Part shown: one piece after another, positions 20,586-26,159 of the stretch | How the letters are laid out: every line of letters begins with the position of its first letter | Position numbering within the stretch: the stretch's first letter is position 1 | Assembly: GCA_046723355.1 (NCBI GenBank) | Contig: JBKOUJ010000142.1 | Span: 1-26,159, forward strand | Origin: 13-2-20CM-68-14 sp046723355 | GTDB taxonomy: Bacteria; Actinomycetota; Thermoleophilia; Gaiellales; Gaiellaceae | Direction of reading: 5' to 3' | Length of the DNA stretch: 26,159 bases | Program-made: the position numbers and the translations under genes | The notes under the pieces: generated by a model | Databases searched by the model: none | The model's input: the letters and a program-made list of their open reading frames with translations, nothing else | What the model was told of the DNA's origin: nothing

Positions 20586-21830
20586 GTGACGGACCAGAAA
20601 GCGGGAAGCACCGCCGCAGCCGAGAAGGGTGCGAGCGAGGCGCGCAACAAGGCCGGGCGCAAGACCGCGATCGTGACCCTGCTCGTCGTGGCGTCCATCC
20701 TGGCACCACTCGCGGTGGCCTCGATCTGGGTCAAGAACCAGGTGACGGACACGAGCCGGTACGTCAGAACGGTGAAGCCGCTCGCCTCGAACCCGGCCAT
20801 CCAGTCCGCCGTGGCGGCAAACCTGACGGACGCGCTGTTCACGCGCGTCGACGTCGAGGCGCGGGCCAAGGAGGCCCTGCCGCCGAAGCTGAAGCAGTTC
20901 GCTGCGCCGGCCGCGGTCGGCATCGAGAACTACACCCAGACCCTGACGAAGAAGTTCCTCGCCACGGACGCCTTCCAGAAGATCTGGGTGGAGGTGAACC
21001 GGCGCGCGCACAAGCAACTCGACAAGATCCTGACCGGGCAGGGCCACTACGTGCAGACGGCCCACGGCGACGTCGTGGTCGACCTTGCTCCCGTGTTGGC
21101 GAAGCTCAAGGATCGGCTCGACGCGCGCGGTATCACGGTCTTCGACCGGGTACCGACGAGCTCGGTGAACTCGAGGTTCGTCCTCATCAGCTCGAAGCAG
21201 CTCGACAACGCGCAGAAGGGCGTTCGCCTGCTGAAGGCTGCTGCGATCGCGCTTCCGCTCCTCGTGCTCGCCCTCTACGCGATTGCGATCGGCATCTCTC
21301 GGCGGCGACGGCGGACGCTCCTGCAAGCCTCACTGGCCCTCGTTGCCGGAATGGCCCTGCTGGGCATCGGCCTGGCGATTGGCCGCTCGATCTATCTTGA
21401 CTACGTCGCAGGCCCGAAGCTGCCGCACGACGCGGCCACGGCGTTCTACGACACCATCGTCCACTATCTGCGGCTCGGTATCCGCGTGATCGCGGGGATC
21501 GCTTTGCTCGTCGCCGCGGGCGCGTGGGTGACCGGGCCGTCACGCGCGGCCGTTGCGATCCGCCAGTGGTTCGGCTCCCTCGTCGGCTGGGCGCAGGGGG
21601 AGACGGGGGCCGGCTCGACGGGGTTCGCGCGATGGGTCCGGTCGGCGAGGCGGCCGCTGCGGATCGGCGCGATCGTCCTGCCGATCGCGATCTTCTTCTT
21701 GTGGAACACGCCGACCGTGTCGCTCGTGATCGCTCTCGTCGCCCTGTCCCTTTTCCTGCTGCTCGTGATCGAGCTCTTCTCGCGCGCGCCCTCCGAGAAG
21801 GCCGGCCATGTGCCGACGACGACGTCATGA
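20586..21830 (+). CDS. Six-TM membrane protein of unknown function with large external domain
   Basis: This 414-residue protein starts at GTG 20586. One helix (about 28-49) precedes a roughly 165-residue polar domain (50-216), which contains the phrase VTDTSRYVRTVKPLASNPAI. Five more hydrophobic segments follow at about 217-238, 246-268, 298-317, 358-374 and 377-398. The single helix followed by a polar domain suggests that the domain faces outward. I recognise the type as a conserved actinobacterial integral membrane protein, often annotated only as hypothetical; no function is known to me. The downstream zinc-ribbon gene overlaps its stop (ATGA), so the two are probably made together. It lies 62 nt after the response regulator and could belong to that regulon. 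Confidence 0.75.
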   Translation: MTDQKAGSTAAAEKGASEARNKAGRKTAIVTLLVVASILAPLAVASIWVKNQVTDTSRYVRTVKPLASNPAIQSAVAANLTDALFTRVDVEARAKEALPPKLKQFAAPAAVGIENYTQTLTKKFLATDAFQKIWVEVNRRAHKQLDKILTGQGHYVQTAHGDVVVDLAPVLAKLKDRLDARGITVFDRVPTSSVNSRFVLISSKQLDNAQKGVRLLKAAAIALPLLVLALYAIAIGISRRRRRTLLQASLALVAGMALLGIGLAIGRSIYLDYVAGPKLPHDAATAFYDTIVHYLRLGIRVIAGIALLVAAGAWVTGPSRAAVAIRQWFGSLVGWAQGETGAGSTGFARWVRSARRPLRIGAIVLPIAIFFLWNTPTVSLVIALVALSLFLLLVIELFSRAPSEKAGHVPTTTS

Positions 21831-22009
21831 GCGGGCTGGACGGACATACCGCGATGCTCGCCGCCTTCACGCTTGCGGTCGGGATCGTGATGGTCCGGCT
21901 CGGCCTGCTCGAGGGTCTTCTCCGCCCGCGTTGGGAGCACCGCTGCGTCTCGTGCGGCACGATTGTCCAGCGCCGCGTCTGCCCGCGCTGCGGGGCCGAG
22001 CGTCACTAA
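21827..22009 (+). CDS. Tiny membrane-anchored zinc-ribbon protein
   Basis: This 60-residue gene begins at ATG 21827, overlapping the previous stop as ATGA. One hydrophobic helix (about 9-30) is followed by a compact cysteine motif, C40-V-S-C43 and C52-P-R-C55, spaced as in zinc-ribbon knuckles. The predicted product is a one-helix protein holding a small zinc finger in the cytoplasm. Overlap with the six-TM gene suggests a partner role; the function is unknown. Its TAA shares four bases (CTAA, 22006-22009) with the stop of the convergent alkyltransferase-like gene. Confidence 0.7.
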   Translation: MSGLDGHTAMLAAFTLAVGIVMVRLGLLEGLLRPRWEHRCVSCGTIVQRRVCPRCGAERH

Positions 22010-22302
22010 AGCTCTTGCGGCAAACGAGCCTCGTCCATGTCGACGCGGTCTCCGCGCATGGGCACGCCTTCCCGTTCCAGAAGCTGCCGCTGGCGGGCAC
22101 CCTTCGCGAGGCTTCCGTCGGCCCGGACGACGCGCTGCCATGGCAGGCCGCGCGACTTCGAGAGGACGAGGCCGACAAGACGCGGCGCTCGTGGATCGAT
22201 ATCGCCGTACGTGCGCACCCAACCCTCGGGGATCGCGCGGACACGCTCGACGATCCGCTCGGTGCGCGACTGCGGCTGCACGGTGCCGTATAGCACTCTC
22301 AT
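22006..22302 (-). CDS. Alkyltransferase-like protein (ATL, MGMT-family DNA-binding domain without catalytic Cys)
   Basis: This 98-residue protein matches the C-terminal DNA-binding domain of O6-alkylguanine-DNA alkyltransferases. It has RIVERVRAIPEGWVRTYGDI with the conserved Tyr32, an arginine in the RLVGLVLS segment (R41 is the likely Arg finger), and LPWQRVVRADGSLA. In active enzymes the last motif is PCHRV. Here Cys is replaced by W55 and His by Q56, so methyl transfer is not possible. Known ATL proteins bind O6-alkylguanine lesions and route them to nucleotide excision repair. The length is normal for the stand-alone ATL form. It starts 36 nt from the divergent Fe-S gene, so promoters overlap; a link to redox or alkylation stress is inference. 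Confidence 0.9.
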   Translation of the reverse strand: MRVLYGTVQPQSRTERIVERVRAIPEGWVRTYGDIDPRAPRLVGLVLSKSRGLPWQRVVRADGSLAKGARQRQLLEREGVPMRGDRVDMDEARLPQEL

Positions 22303-22338
22303 AGCCGGTCCGGGCAGCTACCGTCCGGTCAGATCGGG

Positions 22339-22782
22339 ATGAGCGAGACGAGGGGCACGACTCGGGACAGTCTCAAGCGGGAGTACGCGACCGACGAAAT
22401 CGTGGTCGAGTGGGAGCCGCGCCTCTGCTTCCACTCCCGGAACTGCGTGCGGTCGCTGCCGCAGGTCTTCGACGAAAGCCGCCGGCCGTGGGTTGCTGTC
22501 GACGCCGCGACGGCGGACGAGATCGAGGCCGCGGTCGCGCTCTGCCCGTCGGGCGCGCTGCGGACGCACCGCCCGCGGGCGCACAAGGCCCGGCGGCCGA
22601 ACGAGACCCGGGTTCGCGCTTCCTCGAACGGGCCGCTGCTCGTCTCCGGCGGCGTTCGCATCGTCGATGCCGAGGGCAACCTCCTCTATGAGGGCGAGCG
22701 GGCAGCGCTCTGCCGTTGCGGCGGCTCCGCCAACAAGCCTTTCTGCGACGGCACCCACAGGACCAACGGCTTCAGTGGCTGA
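22339..22782 (+). CDS. YjdI-type Fe-S domain fused to CDGSH iron-sulfur domain
   Basis: This 147-residue protein joins two iron-sulfur modules. Residues 12-75 match the divergent 4Fe-4S mono-cluster domain (Fer4_19, as in E. coli YjdI): REYATDEIVVEWEPRLC, C30 and C36 (CFHSRNCVRSLPQVFD), and C69 in LCPSGAL. Residues 95-145 form a CDGSH domain with the complete ligand set C125, C127, C136 and H140 (CRCGGSANKPFCDGTH), expected to bind a labile 2Fe-2S cluster. A basic proline-containing linker (77-92) joins them. The product is probably a cytoplasmic electron or cluster carrier. Only three cysteines are obvious in the first domain, so its cluster type is uncertain. The next gene overlaps by 8 nt. 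Confidence 0.88.
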   Translation: MSETRGTTRDSLKREYATDEIVVEWEPRLCFHSRNCVRSLPQVFDESRRPWVAVDAATADEIEAAVALCPSGALRTHRPRAHKARRPNETRVRASSNGPLLVSGGVRIVDAEGNLLYEGERAALCRCGGSANKPFCDGTHRTNGFSG

Positions 22783-23455
22783 CACGCTGCCGGTCCTCTG
22801 GCAGGCGGAGTGGTGCCCGTTTTCCTCGGCCGTGAGGGAGGTGCTGACCGAGCTTGGGATCGACTTCGTCGCGCGCCAGGTCGAGCCGTGGCCTGACGAG
22901 CGCCAACGGCTACGCGACGCCGCTGCGAGCGATCTGACTCCCGTCCTCCAGACCGAGGACGGTCGGACCTTCCGCGGTACTCGCGAGATCTTCGCGCACC
23001 TCCGCGAGCGCGAGCCTTGGCGCTTCGACGCCGCTCACCGTCGCCGCTTCGCCGATCATCGCGACGCTCGGGAGACGGACGTGCCGGGCCAGCTGATCGA
23101 GTACTTCCGCGGAACGGACGAGCTCCAGAGCGGAAAGGGGACGCCGGCCGAGGCGGAGGTGGTCGACGTGCCGGACAAGAACCGCTACGAGCTTCGGCTC
23201 GGCGACCGGCTGATCGGACTCGCTGCCTACCGCCGCCGGAACGGCCGGATCGTCTTCACGCACACGGAGGTCGACAAAGCGTGCTCGGGACACGGCTTCG
23301 GCAGCCGTCTGGCCGAGGCCGTGCTCGAGGATGCGCGCCGCCAGGAGCTCGAAGTCGTGCCGCTCTGCCCGTTCATCACGGGCTACATCGAGGCACATCC
23401 GGAGTATGAGGACCTCGTCCCGGCGAGTTACCGCGACCGCTTGAACGTCGCTTAG
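22775..23455 (+). CDS. Glutaredoxin/GST-N-like domain fused to YjdJ-type GNAT acetyltransferase
   Basis: Starting at GTG 22775, inside the previous gene (8-nt overlap), this encodes 226 residues. Residues 5-80 form a thioredoxin fold. The opening VLWQAEWCPFSSAVREVLTE gives a monothiol CPFS site (C14, S17), followed by TPVLQTEDG with the cis-proline. Residues 125-226 match the small Acetyltransf_CG GNAT domain, as in E. coli YjdJ: KNRYELRLGDRLIGLAAY, the acetyl-CoA loop in CSGHGFGSRLAEAVLEDA (170-187), and VVPLCPFITGYIEAHPEY with C198. YjdI and YjdJ are neighbours in E. coli, so this gene pair preserves a known association while adding a domain to each partner. The substrate of the acetyltransferase is unknown. 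A role in thiol or Fe-S stress is inferred. Confidence 0.85.
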   Translation: MADTLPVLWQAEWCPFSSAVREVLTELGIDFVARQVEPWPDERQRLRDAAASDLTPVLQTEDGRTFRGTREIFAHLREREPWRFDAAHRRRFADHRDARETDVPGQLIEYFRGTDELQSGKGTPAEAEVVDVPDKNRYELRLGDRLIGLAAYRRRNGRIVFTHTEVDKACSGHGFGSRLAEAVLEDARRQELEVVPLCPFITGYIEAHPEYEDLVPASYRDRLNVA

Positions 23456-23463
23456 CCGCGGTT

Positions 23464-23970
23464 CTAGGCCGCAGGCGGCGGCAGTGGGGCGCAGCCGGGC
23501 TCGTGCTTCTTGGCGAGCTTCAAGAGAAGCGCGTGCAGCGTCTCGCGCTCGGCGTCCGTGAGCGGGTCGAGGAACGCGTCCTCGTTGTCGCGCGCGACCT
23601 TGTTCAGGCCGCTCAGCATCCGCTTGCCGTCCCCGGTGAGACTGACCAGGTGCCGGCGGCGGTCCTGCGGGTCGCGGCGCCGCTCGACGAGGCCGCGCGT
23701 CTCGAGCTCGTCAAGCAGCCCGACCAGCTGCCCGCGGTCGTACCCGAGCGCATCGGCGATCGAGCCCTGCGTCTCGTGCGAGCTCTCGCCGAGCGCGATC
23801 AGGACGGCGTGGTGATAGGGGTGGAGGCCGAGTTGCTCGTAGGCGGACATCGACCGCTCCTTGGCGGTGTAGCCGAGCCGCTTGAGCAAGAACGTCGTCG
23901 ACCCGACCAGCTGCTGCGGCAACCGGGCGATCATCGTCGAGACGGGGCCTTTCGGACTTGTAACAGTCAT
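23464..23970 (-). CDS. MarR-family transcriptional regulator
   Basis: From ATG 23970 this is a 168-residue winged-helix regulator. The helix-turn-helix is in HAVLIALGESSHETQGSIAD through YDRGQLVGLLDELETRG, and the wing contains RRDPQDRRRHLVSLT, the DxRxxR signature of MarR proteins. The C-terminal helices serve dimerisation. A TTG at 24024 would extend the protein by 18 residues, but that lies inside the operator and promoter, so 23970 is preferred. No Shine-Dalgarno precedes it, so the mRNA may be nearly leaderless. It diverges from a DHA2 exporter and very probably represses it, releasing DNA when a phenolic or drug-like ligand binds; that is the usual family behaviour. Confidence 0.9.
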   Translation of the reverse strand: MTVTSPKGPVSTMIARLPQQLVGSTTFLLKRLGYTAKERSMSAYEQLGLHPYHHAVLIALGESSHETQGSIADALGYDRGQLVGLLDELETRGLVERRRDPQDRRRHLVSLTGDGKRMLSGLNKVARDNEDAFLDPLTDAERETLHALLLKLAKKHEPGCAPLPPPAA

Positions 23971-23989
23971 GTGAATAGGGTAGCGCGAG

Positions 23990-24030
23990 CAATCGTTGTT
24001 CTGCTTTAATGTTGTACATGACAACGATTG
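23990..24030. promoter_or_regulatory. MarR operator: perfect 10-bp inverted repeat
   Basis: CAATCGTTGT (23990-23999) and ACAACGATTG (24021-24030) are exact inverted copies with 21 nt between them, centres 31 bp apart, about three helical turns. The repeat lies between the divergent MarR and exporter genes. TTTAAT (24005-24010), a good -10 candidate for the exporter, is enclosed by the arms, so bound repressor would cover it. Whether one dimer spans both arms or each arm belongs to a separate site is not settled. Confidence 0.75.
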
Positions 24031-24036
24031 GGGAGG
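24030..24036 (+). promoter_or_regulatory. Shine-Dalgarno of the DHA2 exporter
   Basis: GGGGAGG ends 7 nt before ATG 24044 and decides that start over an in-frame ATG at 23996, which lies within the operator. It is one of the strongest ribosome-binding sites in the window, and its first G is the last base of the operator arm. Confidence 0.7.
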
Positions 24037-24043
24037 TCAACTG

Positions 24044-25510
24044 ATGGGAATCCCGGGCGTCGAGCGCCGCTGGAGCGCGCTCGCACTGATCGTGACGGCG
24101 CAGTTCATGGTCATTCTCGACGTGGCGATCGTGAACGTTGCACTGCCGTCGATCAAGTCCGACCTCGGGTTCTCGCAGACGAACCTCCAGTGGGTCATCT
24201 CGGCCTACGCGATCATGTTCGGAGGCGTGTTGCTGCTTGGCGGCCGGCTCGCCGACCTGCTCGGCCGACGCCGACTCTTCATCGCCGGGCTTGCACTGTT
24301 CGCGGCGAGCTCGCTGCTCTGCGGCCTCGCCTGGTCCGAGGCCTCGCTGATCGGCTTCCGCGCAGTGCAGGGGCTCGGCGGCGCGCTGCTCGCGCCCGCG
24401 GCGCTCTCGCTGCTGATGACCACGTTCGCGGAAGGCCGCGAGCGCAACCTCGCGCTCGGCATCTACGGCGCCGCGTCCGGGAGCGGCGCGGCAGCCGGCG
24501 TGCTGCTCGGTGGCCTCCTGACCAGCTACCTGAGCTGGTCGTGGATCTTCTTCATCAACGTTCCTGTCGGCATCGCAGCGATCGCCCTGACGCCGATGCT
24601 TCTGCGGGAAAGCCGCGCCGACCTCGCGCATCGGCACTTCGACTTCCCCGGTGCCGTCTCGATCACGGCAGGCCTCATGTTGCTCGTCTACGCGACGACC
24701 CGCGCGACGAGCGACGGTTGGGGCACGCCTGTCACGCTGGCGCTCTTCGCGGGCGCGGCGGCGCTCGTGCTTGCTTTCGTCGCGATCGAGCTTCGCTCGC
24801 CGTCGCCGCTTCTTCCGCTGCGGATCTTCCGGAGCAGAACGCTCACCGGGGCCAACATCGCAATGGCGATCGTGGGCGGCGTCGCCTTCTCGGAGTTCTT
24901 CCTGTTGACGCTCTACCTCCAGGACGTCCTGCACTACTCGGCCGTCGAGAGCGGCGTCGCCTTCCTCGCCTTCGCGCTCACGGTCGTGCTCGTCTCCAAC
25001 CTCGCGCAGCTCATCGTCGGCCGCTTCGGCATCCGGCCGACCCTGACGGCCGGCCTGCTCATCTCCGCGATCTCGGTCGCGTGGCTGGCCCGCTTGCCGG
25101 TCGACGGGCACTACTTCCAGGACATCTTCCCGGGCTTCGTGCTCGGCGGCGCCGGCATGGGCCTGTCGTTCGTGCCCGTCACGATCGCGAGCCTCACGGG
25201 GGTCGATCGCTCGGACGCGGGCGTCGCCTCGGGCTTGGTCAACACGAGCCGCCAGATCGGCGGCGCGCTCGGGATCGCTGCGGTGAGCGCTGTCGCTGCG
25301 AGCGCGACCAGCAACTACGTGAGCGTTCACGGCGTCGCCGCCACGAGCGGAGCGGCGCTCGACCACGGCTTCCAGACCGGCCTCTATGTCCTGATCGGCC
25401 TGCTCGTCGCGGGCGCGCTGATCGTGGCGACGCTGATCCGGCCCGCGCGGCCGCGGCCGGCGGAGGCTCCGGTTGCCGCAGAGGGAGTGGCGCTCGAAGA
25501 AGCAGCCTGA
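24044..25510 (+). CDS. MFS transporter, DHA2 (EmrB/QacA-like) family, MarR-controlled
   Basis: This 488-residue protein has 14 predicted helices and classical DHA2 motifs: LDVAIVNVALPSIKSDLG in helix 1 (motif D1), GGRLADLLGRRRLF in loop 2-3 (motif A), and GAASGSGAAAGVLLGGLL in helix 5 (motif C). Unlike the two relatives at 3094-4515 and 5213-6862 it sits alone behind a MarR operator. It is therefore most likely an inducible multidrug or toxic-compound exporter. The C-terminus ends in a short acidic tail after the last helix. An ABC exporter gene starts 46 nt downstream and could share the transcript. The cargo cannot be read from sequence. Confidence 0.92.
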   Translation: MGIPGVERRWSALALIVTAQFMVILDVAIVNVALPSIKSDLGFSQTNLQWVISAYAIMFGGVLLLGGRLADLLGRRRLFIAGLALFAASSLLCGLAWSEASLIGFRAVQGLGGALLAPAALSLLMTTFAEGRERNLALGIYGAASGSGAAAGVLLGGLLTSYLSWSWIFFINVPVGIAAIALTPMLLRESRADLAHRHFDFPGAVSITAGLMLLVYATTRATSDGWGTPVTLALFAGAAALVLAFVAIELRSPSPLLPLRIFRSRTLTGANIAMAIVGGVAFSEFFLLTLYLQDVLHYSAVESGVAFLAFALTVVLVSNLAQLIVGRFGIRPTLTAGLLISAISVAWLARLPVDGHYFQDIFPGFVLGGAGMGLSFVPVTIASLTGVDRSDAGVASGLVNTSRQIGGALGIAAVSAVAASATSNYVSVHGVAATSGAALDHGFQTGLYVLIGLLVAGALIVATLIRPARPRPAEAPVAAEGVALEEAA

Positions 25511-25556
25511 GTCCCGGTCTTCCGTCAGCCGGCCACTCCGGCGTACGCTGATCCGA

Positions 25557-26159
25557 ATGGGCATGTTCTTCCACTCGGCTAACGAGGCGCCCGAGCGGCC
25601 GGCCGACCCGGCACGTCGGCGGGCGAACCTGCGCCGTATCGGGCGGCTCTTTGCTCCGTACAGGCGGAGGCTCGGCGGCGTTCTGCTGCTGATCGTCGTC
25701 TCGGCCGGGCTGGGCGTCCTCCCGGCCTTCCTGCTCAAGCGCGTCCTCGAGGCGATTTCGCAGAACGACACGACCGCCCTGTCTATCGCCGCCGGCGGGA
25801 TGATCGCGATCGCGATCGTGACCGGCGTGCTCGGCGTCGTCCAGACGCTCCTGTCGAACCAGGTCGGCCAGCGCGTCATGCACGACCTGCGCGCTTCGGT
25901 CTTCCGACATCTGCAGCGTCTCTCGCTCGCGTTCTTCACGCGCACGCGGACCGGGGAGGTGCAGTCGCGGATCTCGAACGACATCGGGGGCGTCCAGAAC
26001 GTCGTCACCAACACCGCCACCTCGATCGCCTCGAACCTGACGACGGTCGTGGCGACGATGATCGGCATGCTCGTGCTGAGCTGGGAGCTGGCGCTGTTCG
26101 CGTTCGCGCTGATCCCGCTCTTCGCCTGGCTGACGCGCCGGGTCGGAAACGAGCGCCGC
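25557..26159 (+). CDS. ABC exporter, membrane domain (partial, runs off window)
   Basis: The frame opens at ATG 25557 (a second ATG is at 25563) and continues for 201 codons to the window edge. A basic leader (RRANLRRIGRLFAPYRRRL) precedes helix 1. Later segments match type-I ABC exporters of the MsbA/multidrug kind: QRVMHDLRASVFRHLQRLSL, FFTRTRTGEVQSRISNDIGG and a long helix ending at SWELALFAFALIPLF. The nucleotide-binding domain should lie beyond the window, as a half-transporter of about 600 residues is usual. Position behind the MarR-controlled exporter suggests a shared export role, but the 46-nt gap allows a separate promoter. Confidence 0.88.
   Translation, partial: MGMFFHSANEAPERPADPARRRANLRRIGRLFAPYRRRLGGVLLLIVVSAGLGVLPAFLLKRVLEAISQNDTTALSIAAGGMIAIAIVTGVLGVVQTLLSNQVGQRVMHDLRASVFRHLQRLSLAFFTRTRTGEVQSRISNDIGGVQNVVTNTATSIASNLTTVVATMIGMLVLSWELALFAFALIPLFAWLTRRVGNERR

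Noticed and set aside
23971..24024. Extension of the MarR protein to TTG 24024
   Set aside because: The extra 18 codons run through the inverted repeat and promoter region and are not MarR-like.
23711..26068. A 785-residue open frame on the - strand opposite the DHA2 exporter and ABC exporter
   Set aside because: It is highly charged, D/E/R/Q-rich and repetitive, typical of an antisense shadow in high-GC DNA, and it covers three well-supported genes in other frames.

Overview
The window reads as a gene-dense, high-GC stretch (by eye roughly two thirds G+C) with frequent GTG and TTG starts, many overlapping genes and almost no spacer. Gene content (GAP/SfLAP-type protein, DHA2 transporters, HisKA_3 kinases with NarL/LuxR regulators, a MalT-like LuxR regulator, a holin-like/phosphatase fusion) points to an actinobacterium, most likely a soil lineage such as Thermoleophilia. 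That class assignment is inference; there is no rRNA or other marker gene here. I saw no tRNA, rRNA, CRISPR array, insertion sequence or phage module. No gene-free stretch exceeds 300 bases.

Layout. (1) 1-2031: the tail of a PLDc_N-type membrane protein, a flippase-like membrane protein, and a GAP-family membrane protein, all on +. (2) 2044-3104: a two-TM potassium channel (-) and a small membrane protein (+). (3) 3094-8904: a four-gene - strand operon, transcribed as holin-like/phosphatase fusion, DHA2 transporter, larger potassium channel, second DHA2 transporter; genes overlap or lie 6 nt apart. (4) 9011-12959: an MBL-fold hydrolase, a second flippase-like protein that appears to start at CTG, a conserved unknown protein (-), an AI-2E family permease and a small two-TM protein.

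(5) 12970-20523: a signalling block. It holds a MalT-like ATPase regulator and a MASE1 histidine kinase/response regulator pair on -, and a second kinase/response regulator pair on +. The two pairs diverge from a roughly 200-bp region that carries a symmetric dyad. (6) 20586-22302: a six-TM protein overlapping a tiny membrane zinc-ribbon protein, then an alkyltransferase-like DNA-repair protein (-). (7) 22339-23455: two overlapping genes, a YjdI-type Fe-S domain fused to a CDGSH domain, and a glutaredoxin-like domain fused to a YjdJ-type GNAT domain. (8) 23464-26159: a MarR repressor divergent from a DHA2 exporter across a perfect 10-bp inverted repeat, then the start of an ABC exporter cut by the window edge.

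The overall theme is envelope transport (three DHA2 exporters, one ABC exporter, two flippase-like proteins, a GAP protein, two potassium channels) next to stress sensing and redox functions. The least ordinary items are the Fe-S/thiol/acetyltransferase fusion pair, the divergent kinase systems with a non-canonical start, and the probable CTG start.
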